Below, one piece after another: positions 36,911 to 49,300 of a stretch of 64,000 nt of DNA (its first letter is position 1; every line of letters begins with the position of its first letter). Source of the DNA: Thiomicrorhabdus sediminis (GTDB taxonomy: Bacteria; Pseudomonadota; Gammaproteobacteria; Thiomicrospirales; Thiomicrospiraceae); contig NZ_CP040602.1 in the NCBI RefSeq assembly GCF_005885815.1, positions 1,689,630 to 1,753,629 of the forward strand. Direction: 5' to 3'. The notes below the pieces were generated by a model, which worked only from the letters and a program-made list of their open reading frames with translations, ran no database searches and was not told the DNA's origin. Both the position numbers and the translations under genes were made by a program.

Positions 36911-37612
36911 ATGACCACAGCCCTATCAGCACAAGAACCGCAAAGCAAAAACCGACAGAGTAAGTCTTCTACCGCTGACACAACTCGTGGCAATAAAACG
37001 GTACAACCCAGCACCAAACGCGGTGTTGCCCGACAACAAAAAATTCTCGAGATCGCTGAGCAACAGTTTTTGCAATACGGTTATTCCGGCAGCAGCGTCA
37101 ATGAAATCATGCGCTTATCAGGCGGCTCTTTAGGCACTTTATATCGTCAGTTCGGTAATAAACTAGGGTTGTTTGAAGCGGTATTCAAAAAGAAATCGAA
37201 AGAACTATTTCAGCCTTTCGAGACAGAAACCCATTGGCCTGAAGAATTTGGCGAAGGGCTCTATCATTTCGGCAAAACCATGCAAGACATCGCCTTATCG
37301 GCTGATGGTATCGCGATTTATCGTTTGGTCATCACCGAAAACAATATCGATCAAAGTAAAATCCAGAAAATTTTCTACCGTTACGGGCCGACCATTGCCA
37401 TAGACGTTCTCGCCAAATATCTGGATAAACACATTGCAAACACTCGCCTGCCAGAGTTTAATTCTGAACTCTATGCACAGCAGTTTCTGGAAATGATCAA
37501 AGGACCGTTTTTATTGAAGGCTTTATTGGGTGAAGAGATTACCGATAAAGAAAGAGAGCTGGCGTTAAGCCAAGCGGTTGATCTATTCTGCAACAGTTTG
37601 CAGAAGCGATAA
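36911..37612 (+). CDS. TetR family repressor, divergent from the efflux operon
   Basis: 233 residues. About 36 polar N-terminal residues precede the TetR_N helix-turn-helix: RQQKILEIAEQQFLQYGYSGSSVNEIMRLSGGSLGTLYRQFGNKLGLFEAVF. The C-terminal ligand domain resembles AcrR/TtgR-like regulators in length. Its divergent position and the 28-base dyad between the genes support a role as local repressor of the RND pump. ATG start. Confidence 0.92.
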   Translation: MTTALSAQEPQSKNRQSKSSTADTTRGNKTVQPSTKRGVARQQKILEIAEQQFLQYGYSGSSVNEIMRLSGGSLGTLYRQFGNKLGLFEAVFKKKSKELFQPFETETHWPEEFGEGLYHFGKTMQDIALSADGIAIYRLVITENNIDQSKIQKIFYRYGPTIAIDVLAKYLDKHIANTRLPEFNSELYAQQFLEMIKGPFLLKALLGEEITDKERELALSQAVDLFCNSLQKR

Positions 37613-37632
37613 GATAAAGACTTTAAGGAAAA

Positions 37633-38028
37633 TTAAAAACGCTGCTTAATGTAGTCGGCGAACTGTTTCAGTTCAGACTGCATTTTTTGCATCTGTTCGA
37701 CAACGGTGGCCTGCTCGGAAGTCAGACTGGAATCTTCGATATCGATATCACGTTTTGATAAACGTGTTTTCGCGCCGGGAATGGTAAAACCTTGGTCATG
37801 CAGTAAGCTTTTGATTTCCAGCACCAGTAGCACATCGTTTTTCTGATAATAACGACGACCACGACGTTTACTAGGCTCAAGTTGTGGAAAAACCTGCTCC
37901 CAGTAACGCAATACATGCGATTTTAGCTGACATAAATCTGCCACTTCACCGATGGTGAAGTATTTTTTGTCCGGCAGATCTATCTCCAGCTGTTCAATCG
38001 GTAATGATAATTTTTTAGGCTTTGCCAT
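37633..38028 (-). CDS. MerR-family regulator next to ihfA
   Basis: About 131 residues from the ATG at 38028, overlapping ihfA by 14 bases. The MerR helix-turn-helix reads [44 protein letters not shown]; a coiled segment follows. No Cys metal site or effector domain is seen. This MerR-like gene often follows ihfA in gammaproteobacteria; its effector is unknown. Translationally coupled with ihfA. Confidence 0.9.
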   Translation of the reverse strand: MAKPKKLSLPIEQLEIDLPDKKYFTIGEVADLCQLKSHVLRYWEQVFPQLEPSKRRGRRYYQKNDVLLVLEIKSLLHDQGFTIPGAKTRLSKRDIDIEDSSLTSEQATVVEQMQKMQSELKQFADYIKQRF

Positions 38029-38308
38029 AGTTATCGATTTGCGCACGTAATTTTTGACCAGGCTTAAATGTTACCACTCTTCGTGCTGAGATTGGAACAT
38101 CTTCACCAGTTCTTGGATTACGACCAGGACGAGGTGCCTTGTCACGCAATTCAAAATTACCGAATCCCGATAATTTAATCTGTTCACCAGAGACCAACAC
38201 TTCACCGATTTCGTTGTAAAACTGTTCAACCAAATCTTTTGATTCGCGCTTGTTAAAGCCGAATGTATCCGCTAAGTTCTGAGCAATATCCGCTTTTGTC
38301 AACGTCAT
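38015..38308 (-). CDS. ihfA: integration host factor subunit alpha
   Basis: 97 residues, matching IHF-alpha: [32 protein letters not shown], then the DNA-binding beta-arm [20 protein letters not shown] and [15 protein letters not shown]. It pairs with IHF-beta (not in the window) to bend DNA. Follows pheT as in other gammaproteobacteria. Confidence 0.97.
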   Translation of the reverse strand: MTLTKADIAQNLADTFGFNKRESKDLVEQFYNEIGEVLVSGEQIKLSGFGNFELRDKAPRPGRNPRTGEDVPISARRVVTFKPGQKLRAQIDNYGKA

Positions 38309-38362
38309 ATGTTTTCCCTATTACATATTTAATTGTTGTTTTTATGATTTGCCAAATTGCGC

Positions 38363-40753
38363 TTAACGCAATTCTGCATTCACAGCCTGTTTTGCAGCAG
38401 TTAAGATCTCTGCAACCAGGGCTTCAACTTCTTCATCCTGCAAGGTGCGATCTTGATGCTGTAGTGTCAAGGTAATCGCAACACTCTTATGCTCTTCAGC
38501 AACCCCTTGACCACGGTAGATATCAAATAGATCAACCGATTTAAGGATGTCTGATGTGACCGTATTGATCGCATCAATTAAGGCCTGAACGGTAACCGAC
38601 TCTTGCACAACAAAAGCCAAATCACGCTGAACTTCAGGGAACTTAGAAATCGCAGACGCCTTAGGCACCTGCTTATTTAGAATAGCATCCTGACGAATCT
38701 GGAACATAAATACATTACCGTTTACGTCAAACGTTTTCACCAACTGCGGATGCAGCTGACCGATCACACCGACTTCTTTACCATCAAGCATAATCGCGGC
38801 TGATTGACCTGGGTGTAATGCCGGATTATTAGTTGGTTCATAACGTACATGCGCCTGAAGGTGACTCATCGTCAATAGACTTTCCAAATCACCTTTCAGG
38901 TCATAGAAATCGACGTTACGTGTCGTGCTATGCCATGAAGCATCCGCTACAGGACCTACAATCGCACCGGCCAACATTGGCACCTGCTCGGCACCGGTGG
39001 CATCGCTATCGTCCTTATAGAACACCAAACCGGCTTCAAACAGACGAACTCGAGACTGTTGACGGTTCTGGTTATAGGCAACACTCTGCAGCAGACCAGG
39101 GAACAAGGTAGTTCGCATCGCTTTCATATCTTCTGAAATCGGATTTTTCAGTAACACATATGGCAATTCAGGTGCGATCGCTTTTTGCTTGTCTTCGGCC
39201 ACAAAGCTATAGGTGACCACTTCATTGAAACCACGCTGAACCAAAGTATTCTTCAAGGCAATCAATGACTGCTCGTCTTCCGGCAATTCGTTCAATGACA
39301 TTGGCGCCAGCACAGGTGTTTCCGGTAGATTGTTATAACCGTAAACACGACCGATCTCTTCAATCAAATCCATTTCAATCGCCATATCAAAGCGGAAACT
39401 TGGCGCGGTGACCGACCAGCCTTGATCATTCGCGGCAATCTCAAAACCTAGCTTATTGAAGATATCCACTACCTGCGCATCAGCCACTTCAATACCCAAG
39501 CGGTTCAAAATAGTGTCACGGCGTAGATTGATTGTCGCAATCTGAGGTAGGTTTTCCGCACTCACTTCACTCACAAACTGACTTACGGTTCCGCCAGCAA
39601 TTGAGGTAAATAAATCTAATGCACGGTTAAGCGCACGCTCCGGCAGCATTGGGTCAACACCACGCTCGAAACGCATTGAGGAATCGGTATGAAGACCGTA
39701 ATTACGCGCTTTACCCGTAATCGCCAAACGTGCGAAATGTGCCGATTCAAAGAAAATTTTGCTGGTGTCATCGGTTACAGAAGTCGCTAAACCACCCATA
39801 ATACCGGCCACGGCAATCGCACCGGAATCATCGGCAATCACTAAAGTATCGCCCTTCAATTGCAGCTCTTTCTCATCCAAGGTGACAATCCTTTCGCCAT
39901 CATTGGCAAAACGAACTTGAATATCGCCTTGCAGCTTGTCGGCATCGAAAGCATGCATCGGCTGACCCAGTTCCATCAACACATAGTTGGTGATATCGAC
40001 AACCAAACCTAATGAACGAACACCGCAACGATGTAGCTTCTGCACCATCCATACAGGGGTTTCGGCATTGGTATCAAATCCGCTAACCATCGCGCCTAGA
40101 TATTTAGGGCAAGCCTGAGCCTCTTTTACCACAACCGCTTGTGAACAAGTCTCGGTACCGGCCATCTGCTTTTCTTCAAACGGTACGCTGAATTGTGCGC
40201 CACTGATTGCGTGAACATCGCGGGCAATCCCCAACACACTGAAACAGTCTGCACGGTTTGGTGTCAGATCAACGTCGATACAGCTATCGTCTAAATCGAA
40301 GTACTCACGTACATCGGTACCGATTGGCGCATCTTCCGGCAGAACATGAAGACCATCTATACCATCATCCGGCAAGCCAAGCTCATTCGTACTACACAAC
40401 ATACCGTTCGACGGCTGGCCACGCAGTTTGGCTTTTTTGATTTTGAAATCACCCGGTAGCACAGCTCCCACCTTGGCACAACAGACTTTCATACCTGCGA
40501 CAACATTCGGTGCACCACAGACGATCTGTACCAGTTCACCATCTCCGGTATCAACCTGAGTAATGTTCAATTTGTCAGCATCAGGATGCTTTTCAACCGA
40601 AACCACCTGAGCGACAACCACATTGCTGAATGACGGAGCCGCAGGCTCAACATCATCGACTTCCAAGCCAGCTAAACTTAAGGATTCAGATAAGGTGTTG
40701 GTATCCCATTCAGGGCTAGTCCACTCTCTTAACCAATTTTCACTAAATTTCAT
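38363..40753 (-). CDS. pheT: phenylalanyl-tRNA synthetase beta subunit
   Basis: 796 residues, close to the 795 of E. coli PheT. Visible domains: tRNA-binding domain ([40 protein letters not shown]), B3/B4 editing domain ([20 protein letters not shown]), B5 with [10 protein letters not shown], and the ferredoxin-like anticodon-binding end ([12 protein letters not shown]). Works with PheS as an alpha2beta2 enzyme charging tRNA-Phe. 33 bases after pheS. Confidence 0.98.
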   Translation of the reverse strand: MKFSENWLREWTSPEWDTNTLSESLSLAGLEVDDVEPAAPSFSNVVVAQVVSVEKHPDADKLNITQVDTGDGELVQIVCGAPNVVAGMKVCCAKVGAVLPGDFKIKKAKLRGQPSNGMLCSTNELGLPDDGIDGLHVLPEDAPIGTDVREYFDLDDSCIDVDLTPNRADCFSVLGIARDVHAISGAQFSVPFEEKQMAGTETCSQAVVVKEAQACPKYLGAMVSGFDTNAETPVWMVQKLHRCGVRSLGLVVDITNYVLMELGQPMHAFDADKLQGDIQVRFANDGERIVTLDEKELQLKGDTLVIADDSGAIAVAGIMGGLATSVTDDTSKIFFESAHFARLAITGKARNYGLHTDSSMRFERGVDPMLPERALNRALDLFTSIAGGTVSQFVSEVSAENLPQIATINLRRDTILNRLGIEVADAQVVDIFNKLGFEIAANDQGWSVTAPSFRFDMAIEMDLIEEIGRVYGYNNLPETPVLAPMSLNELPEDEQSLIALKNTLVQRGFNEVVTYSFVAEDKQKAIAPELPYVLLKNPISEDMKAMRTTLFPGLLQSVAYNQNRQQSRVRLFEAGLVFYKDDSDATGAEQVPMLAGAIVGPVADASWHSTTRNVDFYDLKGDLESLLTMSHLQAHVRYEPTNNPALHPGQSAAIMLDGKEVGVIGQLHPQLVKTFDVNGNVFMFQIRQDAILNKQVPKASAISKFPEVQRDLAFVVQESVTVQALIDAINTVTSDILKSVDLFDIYRGQGVAEEHKSVAITLTLQHQDRTLQDEEVEALVAEILTAAKQAVNAELR

Positions 40754-40786
40754 ATTCTTTTTTCTCGTCCGCTTTACTGGCTTTTA

Positions 40787-41818
<1,032 letters not shown>

Positions 41819-41931
41819 TTAAATATGACCGTTGCTGTGCATGTTTTTCAGACACAAAACGACTGACAGCCATGTTTAATAGCCACTTCGCTCATTACTA
41901 TAATTAAATAAAAAGCTTGTTGGATTCGATG

Positions 41932-41963
41932 AAAAAAATAGGGGACTGAAGTCCCCTATTTTT
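41932..41963 (-). terminator. strong intrinsic terminator between rplT and pheS
   Basis: TAGGGGAC / GTCCCCTA extends into A/T pairs (stem of about 13) around TGAA, flanked by A7 and T5 runs on the plus strand, so it can terminate in either direction. It lies 26 bases after the rplT stop. I found no Phe-rich leader peptide between it and pheS, so the E. coli pheM attenuation arrangement is not evident. Confidence 0.9.
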
Positions 41964-41989
41964 AAACTAGGTTGCCCTAGTCAGATGTA

Positions 41990-42346
41990 TTATGCTAAAG
42001 CCGCTTTCGCTTTTTCAGCAATCGCTGTGAACGCAGCAGCGTCATGTACAGCGATATCAGCTAGAACCTTACGGTCAACCGCAACACCAGCTTTGTTAAG
42101 TCCGTTGATAAAACGGCTATATGTCATACCGTTCATACGCGCAGCGGCGTTGATACGTGCAATCCAAAGGCGACGGAAAGTACGCTTTTTGTTACGACGA
42201 TCGCGATATGCATATTGACCCGCTTTAATAACGGCTTGCTTAGCAACGCGGAATACTTTGCGACGAGCGCCGTAATAACCTTTAGCTGCTTTTAATACTT
42301 TATTGTGTCGACGACGTGCGATGACACCTCTTTTAACTCTTGCCAT
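41990..42346 (-). CDS. rplT: 50S ribosomal protein L20
   Basis: 118 residues, standard L20: [31 protein letters not shown] and [25 protein letters not shown]. It binds 23S rRNA early in assembly and in many bacteria autoregulates the rpmI-rplT mRNA. 14 bases after rpmI. Confidence 0.98.
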   Translation of the reverse strand: MARVKRGVIARRRHNKVLKAAKGYYGARRKVFRVAKQAVIKAGQYAYRDRRNKKRTFRRLWIARINAAARMNGMTYSRFINGLNKAGVAVDRKVLADIAVHDAAAFTAIAEKAKAALA

Positions 42347-42360
42347 GATCTAATCTCCTA

Positions 42361-42558
42361 TTAAGCGAACGGTAACATACGACGAACCATTGCCACATCG
42401 TGGTCATGGATCATGCTGCCTGAACGAAGCTGACGCTTACGCTTAGTAGACTTCTTCGTCAAAATGTGACGAAGATGAGATTGTTTACATTTGAAACGAC
42501 CTGAGCCAGTTTTTTTGAAGCGCTTTTTAGCACTACTGTTAGTTTTCATCTTTGGCAT
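42361..42558 (-). CDS. rpmI: 50S ribosomal protein L35
   Basis: 65 residues from the ATG at 42558 ([18 protein letters not shown]), the family start; an in-frame extension to 42600 is not part of L35. Conserved [18 protein letters not shown]. The 207 bases between infC and rpmI hold a hairpin-rich leader (for example AGGC-TAAT-GCCT near 42748), where L20-mediated control might act; this is inference. Confidence 0.96.
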   Translation of the reverse strand: MPKMKTNSSAKKRFKKTGSGRFKCKQSHLRHILTKKSTKRKRQLRSGSMIHDHDVAMVRRMLPFA

Positions 42559-42765
42559 TGAATGAAACTCCGCATTTAAGCGTTCTCGATAAATATCCAT
42601 TTACCGATCCACTTCAGTTTTATACAAAGCCTGGAATAGTTTCCAGACCTCACTCGGAACAACGAACAGCACTGAGGGAGCTGCACCGGAAACCGAATCT
42701 GAATAAATCCAAACCCCGTCCCAGCTGTTGTGGGCAGTATCGAATAGGCTAATGCCTAATCGTTA

Positions 42766-43326
42766 CTATTTCTTCTTATTGGTTGGTGCCACCATCATTT
42801 GCATCTGACGGCCTTCCATTTTCGGCATTTGTTCAACAGTACCAAACTCTTCAACATCTACCTTAACGCGCTCCAACACCTTAAGACCCAGTTCCTTATG
42901 GGTAATCTCACGTCCACGGAACCAGATGGTTACCTTGACGCGATCTCCCTTTTCTAAGAATTTTATCAGGTTGCGTAGTTTGACCTGATAATCCCCTTCC
43001 TCAGTTCCTGGGCGAAACTTAACTTCTTTAACCTGGACTTGCTTCTGCTTTTTCTTCGCTTCGTGCTGCTTTTTCTGCTGCTGGTAAAGGTATTTACCAT
43101 AGTCCATGATTTTACAAACTGGAGGGCTTGCTTTCGTTGCAACCTCAACCAAATCCAATCCCGCTTCTTGCGCCATCTCTAGTGCACGGTCAATTGAAAC
43201 CACCCCGGCCTGTTCGCCATCTGCATCGACTAATCGAACTTCTGGTACATTAATGGCCTTGTTAATTCTGTCTTTAGGGGCTTCCGGTTGTTGTGGTCGA
43301 CCTCGACCACCTCTTCTAATTGCGAT
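42766..43326 (-). CDS. infC: translation initiation factor IF-3, non-ATG start
   Basis: About 186 residues. The first ATG/GTG-type start would cut off the N-domain, but the open frame continues upstream through [20 protein letters not shown], the conserved IF-3 N-terminus, to an ATC at 43326 (an ATT at 43332 is an alternative). GGAGG lies eight bases before the ATC. Infrequent start codons (ATT/ATC/ATA) of infC allow IF-3 to repress its own translation. The C-domain shows [19 protein letters not shown] and WFRGREITH. 54 bases after thrS. Confidence 0.93.
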   Translation of the reverse strand: MAIRRGGRGRPQQPEAPKDRINKAINVPEVRLVDADGEQAGVVSIDRALEMAQEAGLDLVEVATKASPPVCKIMDYGKYLYQQQKKQHEAKKKQKQVQVKEVKFRPGTEEGDYQVKLRNLIKFLEKGDRVKVTIWFRGREITHKELGLKVLERVKVDVEEFGTVEQMPKMEGRQMQMMVAPTNKKK

Positions 43327-43380
43327 AGCAATATCCTCCAGTTAGTTATAAATTCTTTGCGTAACAATCGGTTAGTTAAT

Positions 43381-45309
43381 TTACGCTTCTACTACACGAC
43401 CTAAATTGGAAATATCGTTGTTCAGCAAATCAATTAGCTGATCGAACGAGAACGAACCTAGGTTCTCACCACCGCGAGCACGTACATTGAAGGTTTCATT
43501 CTCCATTTCCTGATCACCTACGACCAGAATATACGGCACACGTTGCATTGTATGTTCGCGAATTTTAAACCCAACCTTCTCATTTCTCAAGTCCGATTCG
43601 GCTCTAAACCCATGTTTTTTCAATTTTTTAGCCATTTTGTCCACATATTCGTTGTGGACATCCGCAATTGACGCAATAACTAACTGGGTTGGTGCCAACC
43701 AAGTCGGGAACTTTCCTTCGTAATGTTCCACCAAGATTCCAACAAAACGTTCCAAGGAACCAAGAATCGCTCGGTGGATCATTACCGGGTGATGTTTTTC
43801 ATTATCTTGACCGACATAAGTCGCATTCAAACGCTCTGCCTGAGTCATCGAGAAATCAAGTTGGATAGTACCGCACTGCCAAACACGACCGATGCAGTCT
43901 TTTAGCTGGAATTCGATCTTAGGGCCGTAGAAGGCGCCTTCACCCGGCTGTAACTTGTATTCCAGACCGGCTTCATCCAATGTCTGCTGTAGAGCCGCCT
44001 CAGCCAAGTCCCAAACTTCATCGGAACCAACACGCTGCTCTGGACGAGTCGACAGTTTCACCGCGATGTTATCGAAACCGAAATCGGCATAAGTCTGATA
44101 AACCAAGTCGATACAACCCTGCACCTCGGACTTGATCTGCTCTTCGGTACAGAAAATATGCGCATCATCCTGCGTGAATGAACGCACACGCATCAAACCA
44201 TGAAGCGTACCAGACGGCTCGTTACGGTGAACGGTACCGAATTCGGCGATACGCACCGGCAGGTCACGGTAACTGGTCAAGTGACGGTTGAATACTTGAA
44301 TATGCCCCGGACAGTTCATCGGCTTAACCGCGTAATCACGGTTATCGGTTTCTGTGGTGAACATATTGTCTTTAAATTTGTCCCAGTGACCCGACTTCTC
44401 CCATAAAGAGCGGTCCATAATCAATGGGGTACGAATCTCTTCATAGTCGTTGGCAACCAACTGATCGCGCATATATTGCTCCACCACGCGATACAAAGTG
44501 GTCCCTTTCGGATGCCAGAACGCCATACCCGGTGAAATGTCTTCGACATGGAACAGGTCAAGCGTTTTACCTAGTTTACGATGGTCGCGTTTTTCCGCTT
44601 CTTCCATCATCAACTGGTAGTCTTTCAATGCCTGCTTATCGGCAAAGGCGATACCGTAGATACGCTGCAACATTTTATTGTCAGAGTTACCACGCCAATA
44701 AGCACCGGCAACATGAGTTAAGGCAAACGCTTTGGTAAAGCCCATATTCGGAACATGAGGGCCGACACACATATCGACATATTCTTCGTGGAAATAGAAA
44801 CCGAATTCGCTCTCATCCGGCAGATCACGGATCAATTCCAACTTGTACTCTTCACCACGCTCTTCAAAAGTTTTAATCGCTTCATCACGCGGCAGCATCT
44901 TCTTGATGACGGGATACTTGGTTTTCGCCAGCTCTTTCATGCGCTTTTCGATTTTCTTCAAATCGTCCGGCGTAATCTTGTACTCCATATCGATGTCATA
45001 GTAAAAACCGTTATCGATAACCGGGCCGATCGCCATCTTCACATCAGGATACAACTGCTTTAACGCATGCCCCAACAAGTGGGCGCAAGAATGACGCATG
45101 ATATGCACGCCATCTTCATCTTTCATAGTGACGATTTCTAACGACGCATCTTCAGAGATCAAATCGCAAGCATCCTTTAACTGGCCGTTAACACGGCCGG
45201 CAACCGTTGCCTTGGCTAGACCCGTACCAATACTTTCCGCCACTTGCATGACTGAAACTGCTTCATCGAATTGTCTGGTAGACCCGTCTGGTAAAGTAAT
45301 GATTGGCAT
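43381..45309 (-). CDS. thrS: threonyl-tRNA synthetase
   Basis: 642 residues from the ATG at 45309 ([20 protein letters not shown]), the same length as E. coli ThrS; a frame extension to 45369 is not conserved. TGS domain, editing domain with [16 protein letters not shown], catalytic core ([24 protein letters not shown]) and anticodon-binding domain ([15 protein letters not shown]) are present. First gene of the thrS-infC-rpmI-rplT cluster. Confidence 0.98.
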   Translation of the reverse strand: MPIITLPDGSTRQFDEAVSVMQVAESIGTGLAKATVAGRVNGQLKDACDLISEDASLEIVTMKDEDGVHIMRHSCAHLLGHALKQLYPDVKMAIGPVIDNGFYYDIDMEYKITPDDLKKIEKRMKELAKTKYPVIKKMLPRDEAIKTFEERGEEYKLELIRDLPDESEFGFYFHEEYVDMCVGPHVPNMGFTKAFALTHVAGAYWRGNSDNKMLQRIYGIAFADKQALKDYQLMMEEAEKRDHRKLGKTLDLFHVEDISPGMAFWHPKGTTLYRVVEQYMRDQLVANDYEEIRTPLIMDRSLWEKSGHWDKFKDNMFTTETDNRDYAVKPMNCPGHIQVFNRHLTSYRDLPVRIAEFGTVHRNEPSGTLHGLMRVRSFTQDDAHIFCTEEQIKSEVQGCIDLVYQTYADFGFDNIAVKLSTRPEQRVGSDEVWDLAEAALQQTLDEAGLEYKLQPGEGAFYGPKIEFQLKDCIGRVWQCGTIQLDFSMTQAERLNATYVGQDNEKHHPVMIHRAILGSLERFVGILVEHYEGKFPTWLAPTQLVIASIADVHNEYVDKMAKKLKKHGFRAESDLRNEKVGFKIREHTMQRVPYILVVGDQEMENETFNVRARGGENLGSFSFDQLIDLLNNDISNLGRVVEA

Positions 45310-45472
45310 TGATTTAATCTCTTCTTTAAAAAATGCGTCGTTCAAAAAGTAAGCCCGATATTCTAGCATTTATTACGCTGCCCTAGCCAGACTTTATACG
45401 CTTTTTTTTAGGCTTTTTCGTGGCCAATACAAATCCGTTGACCCCATGTCGGTTTTATGCTCGAACCGATAA

Positions 45473-45507
45473 ACAAAAACCCTTGGCAGCAGAACTGCAC
45501 AAGGGTT
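45473..45507 (-). terminator. intrinsic terminator after the HDOD gene
   Basis: AACCCTTG / CAAGGGTT (8 bp) closes a second GCAG/CTGC stem with a one-base bulge; on the minus strand it is followed by a T-rich run (TTTTTGTTT). It lies about 50 bases after the HDOD stop. Confidence 0.8.
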
Positions 45508-45558
45508 CCAGATAAACATTAACCTAATGTTTTACAAATAAATAAATAAATAAAAATA

Positions 45559-46434
45559 TCACATACCCATCTTTTCAGCTTCTTCCAAAGCGCCATGCAG
45601 AACTTCGTCGTAGGCCTCCAATTCCAAACCAAAATACTGCAAAGCATTCAACAACGCTTCAGACGGCGCTTCTCTATCGGCATCATTCAGATCGGCAATA
45701 CCGTTTTCAAAACCTAAACGAAACGCTCCCTGCTCGGCCAAAAAGGTTAGATAAGCAAACGCTTTGTATTGGTCGTCCGCCTTATCTGGCGTATGATGAA
45801 AAGCCACCCCCATAATGATTTCCTTGGGAAACTTCCACTGCTGTAAAAGACGCGCACTCATCAACGCATGATAAGTACCAAACACCTTATTTTCCGCGTG
45901 TGACAAACGGGCAATATCATAATCGGTCAGTTTAATAACCTCTAAATACTTTTCCCGACTTTCCACCGCCAACAGATAGATACCGATATCGCGCATCAAA
46001 CCACATAAAAACGCTTCACCCGGACTGACATGCAACGCACGCCCCAAAGCCTGCCCGACAACGGCCGCAAGCATGGCGTGCTTCATAAAATGCTTTTCAC
46101 TGAACGGCGGTTTGGTTTTAAACGATGATTTATAGTTAATCGCATGGGCCATCACACGAACATCTTTAATACCGATCCGGACAATCGCTTCTGATAAATC
46201 CGAAATTGGCATGCCCGTTGTGTATTTTGCGCTATTGACGACACCAATCAAACCCGCAGCCAAACGCGGGTCTTGTGCAATCAACTGAACCAAATCACCT
46301 ATTTGAACGGTTTCATCGGTTGCCAGTGTCCGCTCCAGCTTAACCAGAGCATCGGGAAAATGCGGAAGGTCATCCAATGCCTTCAAACGATCCATAATCG
46401 TTTTACTTACATTGGGTTTGGCCGCTTCACTCAT
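45559..46434 (-). CDS. HDOD-domain protein
   Basis: 291 residues. An HDOD domain starts near residue 15 (LKALDDLPHFPDALVKLERTL) with conserved LVQLIAQDPRLAAGLIGVVNSAKYT and AIVRIGIKDVRVMAHAINY; the HD-like part shows KHAMLAAVVGQALGR, CGLMRDIGIYLL. HDOD lacks the full HD metal set, so it probably acts in protein interaction within signalling. Divergent from the thiamine locus. Confidence 0.88.
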   Translation of the reverse strand: MSEAAKPNVSKTIMDRLKALDDLPHFPDALVKLERTLATDETVQIGDLVQLIAQDPRLAAGLIGVVNSAKYTTGMPISDLSEAIVRIGIKDVRVMAHAINYKSSFKTKPPFSEKHFMKHAMLAAVVGQALGRALHVSPGEAFLCGLMRDIGIYLLAVESREKYLEVIKLTDYDIARLSHAENKVFGTYHALMSARLLQQWKFPKEIIMGVAFHHTPDKADDQYKAFAYLTFLAEQGAFRLGFENGIADLNDADREAPSEALLNALQYFGLELEAYDEVLHGALEEAEKMGM

Positions 46435-46558
46435 TCATAAACCTCATTTAGTCATTCTCTAAACGCCCAAACGACTTGGGCTTGGCATCTCATTGAAGAG
46501 ATTAAAAATTTAATGATTTCAATTTTAACCAAATTTGCGCTACAATCCGCACGAATTT

Positions 46559-46591
46559 AAAAAAAATGCCAAATTTCATGGCACTTTTTTC
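46559..46591. other. A/T-rich stem-loop upstream of the TPP riboswitch
   Basis: ATGCCA-AATTTCA-TGGCA with flanking A8 and T6 runs (one mismatch at the stem base) could terminate either strand. No gene upstream on the plus strand reads into it within the window; it sits between the divergent HDOD and riboswitch promoters. Possibly a transcriptional insulator. Confidence 0.4.
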
Positions 46592-46639
46592 GAAACCAAC
46601 ACGGTTTTGTACTCTAACTTAAGTACAATATTTTGACAG

Positions 46640-46724
46640 CCAGGGGCGGCAATTTGCCTGAGATCTCAATGTAAAAGAGAGCACCCTTCGAACCTGATCC
46701 AGTTAATACTGGCGTAGGGACGGC
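46640..46724 (+). promoter_or_regulatory. TPP riboswitch (THI element)
   Basis: The aptamer core is clear: AGGGGC at 46642, CTGAGA at 46658-46663, ACCCTTCGAACCTGATC around 46683, CAGTTAATACTGG as stem, and GCGTAGGGA at 46712. It binds thiamine pyrophosphate and lowers expression of the following genes. The leader runs about 170 bases to the TonB receptor start; a -10-like TACAAT lies at 46624. The expression mechanism (terminator or RBS masking) is not decided. Confidence 0.93.
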
Positions 46725-46894
46725 GTGATACAAGTAGTCGCTTTTGCCATAACAATTAACCCTATTATGCTTGACAGCAATACCGGTTAACGACCATTCA
46801 ATATGGCCTTCCACAACTAACAGAACAAAAACCTCTGTTACCGCACTACCCACGCTTTCCTATTGCAGTCCGGCTTAGCATTAAAGGAAGCGAT

Positions 46895-48937
46895 ATGAAC
46901 AGCAAACTGAACCCAATTACGATTGCCTTGCTTGGCGTAGTGTATAGCGCACAAAGCTTCGCAGAAACCAGCCTAAACGATATCACCATTGGCGCAGACT
47001 TATTTGAAAGTACTCAACAAGACATGCCTGCCAGTGTCGAAGTCCTGACTCAGGATGAACTGCAAGACCAAGGTGCCAACCACTTTGACGATGTTTTACT
47101 AAAGACCCCAAATGTAAACTTTTCTGGGCAAAGCTCACGTGCTCGTCATATACAAATTCGCGGCATGGGTGAACGAGATGAATATACCGGCGCACCGAAC
47201 TCAAGCGTCGGTTTCGCCGTAGATGATATCGACTTTTCCGGAATCGGCATGACTGGAAATGTATTTGACACCAAACAAGTTGAGGTTTTACGCGGCCCGC
47301 AAAACACGCGTTATGGACAAAGTGCGATTGGCGGTCTGATTAATATCCAGACTAATGACCCGACGCCATATCGTGAGAGCATGATTGAAGCCAGCGCGGG
47401 TGATGATAGCCTGCGTGAATTCGGCTTAATGACCAGCGGCCCAATTAACAATGAAAAGGATGCGGCCCAATACCGTTTTGTTATGTTTAAGCATCAAAGC
47501 GACGGCTTCCGCCACAATGAAACTTTAGGTCGCAGCGACACTAACGGTCGAGATGAACTGACATTACGCGGTAAACTGCGCTTATTCCCAAACCAGCATA
47601 CAACGGTCGATATCACCGCTTTGCATGCTGATTTAAACAATGGTTATGATGCCTGGGCACGTGATAACAGCTTTACCACGCTTACTAACCAACCAGGTGA
47701 AGACGACCAACTATCCAATGCCGCCTCTGTCAAAGTGGTTTCAACAGCTAACCCAAATTTTGTGCTGACCAGCAAAACCGCTATAGCCGGTTCTACAATG
47801 CGTTATAGCTATGATGAAGACTGGACTGCAGCATTAAGCGGCACCTACCTGAACGATAAAACACGTCAAACTTACAGCCAAGAACTGCGCTTCAGCTCAA
47901 CCGAAACTTCTAAGATCGGCGGAAATACTGATTGGCTGGCAGGGCTTTATGCCTCAAAACTTGATGAAAAGAACCAAACAGAATATTGGGGAAGTTCATC
48001 AACTGATTTTTCTATCACCAAACTTTCCGGTTTTGGTCAACTTGATGTGGCTATCAACGATAAAACGACTGTCAGCACCAGCTTGCGAGTTGAAAACAAC
48101 AACAACGCCTTTAGCAACAGTAATGGTGAATACTACGCGCCAAATGAAACGCTTTGGGGTGCAAGCCTAAGTTACAGCCACCGTTATAATGATAAATATA
48201 GCGCTTACACTAGCGTGACTCGTGGTTTTAAAGCCGGTGGTTTCAACCCAGGTCAGCCAAGCGGTACGCCAAGCCAATACTTGAGTTATGATGCAGAAAC
48301 ACTGATTAACTATGAAATCGGTTTAAAATCGCACTTCGCTGCTATCGGCTTAAACAGCAATATCACTGCATTCTATATGGATCGTCATAATCCGCAGATT
48401 GACGGTTATACCTATGATCCTAACTCCGGAACTAATTGGGTGTTCTATACCGAAAACTTTGACAGCGCATCCAGCTACGGAATTGAAGCCGACTTTAACT
48501 GGCAGGTAAGCGAACGCTTCACAACTTTCGGTTCAATGGGCTTGATGCAAACCGATGTCAACGGCACCCCATTAAACAGCGGATTTAGCATCAGTAATCG
48601 AGCATTGCCACATAGCCCGAATTATCAAATCAATTTAGGTGCTAAATATCGCAGCAGCCAAGGCTTCTACGCTCAGGCCGACATCACCGCTGTAGACAAG
48701 TTCTATTTTGACACCACACACAACGATCAATCTAATGCCTATAAAGTCGTTAATGCACGCATTGGTTATGAAGCAAATGATTATGAAGTTTATCTATGGG
48801 CGAAAAACCTGACGGATGAACGTTATGCAACACGTGGTTTCTATTTTGACTTTAACGCACCTTATACCAATCCATCAGAATATGAACGTTTAGGCGACCC
48901 TCGACAAATCGGCCTGACTGCGCGAGTATATTTCTAA
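46895..48937 (+). CDS. TonB-dependent receptor, probably for thiamine
   Basis: 680 residues with a signal peptide (IALLGVVYSAQSFA), an N-terminal plug (DMPASVEVLTQDELQDQGANHFDDVLLKTPNVNFSG, EVLRGPQNTRYGQSAIGGLINIQT) and a 22-strand barrel ending in a terminal aromatic Phe (RQIGLTARVYF). Control by a TPP riboswitch and following thiamine genes imply uptake of thiamine or a precursor across the outer membrane. TonB family is certain; ligand is inference. AAGGA precedes the start. Confidence 0.9.
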   Translation: MNSKLNPITIALLGVVYSAQSFAETSLNDITIGADLFESTQQDMPASVEVLTQDELQDQGANHFDDVLLKTPNVNFSGQSSRARHIQIRGMGERDEYTGAPNSSVGFAVDDIDFSGIGMTGNVFDTKQVEVLRGPQNTRYGQSAIGGLINIQTNDPTPYRESMIEASAGDDSLREFGLMTSGPINNEKDAAQYRFVMFKHQSDGFRHNETLGRSDTNGRDELTLRGKLRLFPNQHTTVDITALHADLNNGYDAWARDNSFTTLTNQPGEDDQLSNAASVKVVSTANPNFVLTSKTAIAGSTMRYSYDEDWTAALSGTYLNDKTRQTYSQELRFSSTETSKIGGNTDWLAGLYASKLDEKNQTEYWGSSSTDFSITKLSGFGQLDVAINDKTTVSTSLRVENNNNAFSNSNGEYYAPNETLWGASLSYSHRYNDKYSAYTSVTRGFKAGGFNPGQPSGTPSQYLSYDAETLINYEIGLKSHFAAIGLNSNITAFYMDRHNPQIDGYTYDPNSGTNWVFYTENFDSASSYGIEADFNWQVSERFTTFGSMGLMQTDVNGTPLNSGFSISNRALPHSPNYQINLGAKYRSSQGFYAQADITAVDKFYFDTTHNDQSNAYKVVNARIGYEANDYEVYLWAKNLTDERYATRGFYFDFNAPYTNPSEYERLGDPRQIGLTARVYF

Positions 48938-49030
48938 TTGAAGGCATCGGGGCTTTGATTGAAACCCCGCTCTTATAACTTATGCCACACTTTGCATTAT
49001 TAAGATGTGGCAAACGACAAGGAATACATT

Positions 49031-49300
49031 ATGAAAGTCTCTGTTGATATCAGTATGTATCCGTTGATTGACGACTATTGTCAGCCGATTATCGACTTTA
49101 TTGATCGTTTCGAACAAAACCCTGCGGTCAATGTGCAGCGCAACAGTCTTTCCACTCATATTTACGGCGATTACAGCGATGTAATGGGCGCCTTGAACAG
49201 TGAAATATTAGCGGTAATCGAACAGGTTCCACAGACGGTGTTTGTGATTAAACTGGTCGGTAAAGATCGAGAAAAGGCGGTAATCAATGCTTGCGAATGA
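49031..49300 (+). CDS. thiamine-binding protein, YkoF/MTH1187 family
   Basis: 89 residues from the ATG at 49031 (AAGGA nine bases upstream). The fold signature MKVSVDISMYPLIDDYCQPIIDFIDRF and STHIYGDYSDVMGALNSEILAVIE matches the DUF77 / thiamine_BP family, ferredoxin-like dimers that bind thiamine or hydroxymethylpyrimidine. Overlaps the permease gene and follows the TonB receptor. Confidence 0.85.
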   Translation: MKVSVDISMYPLIDDYCQPIIDFIDRFEQNPAVNVQRNSLSTHIYGDYSDVMGALNSEILAVIEQVPQTVFVIKLVGKDREKAVINACE

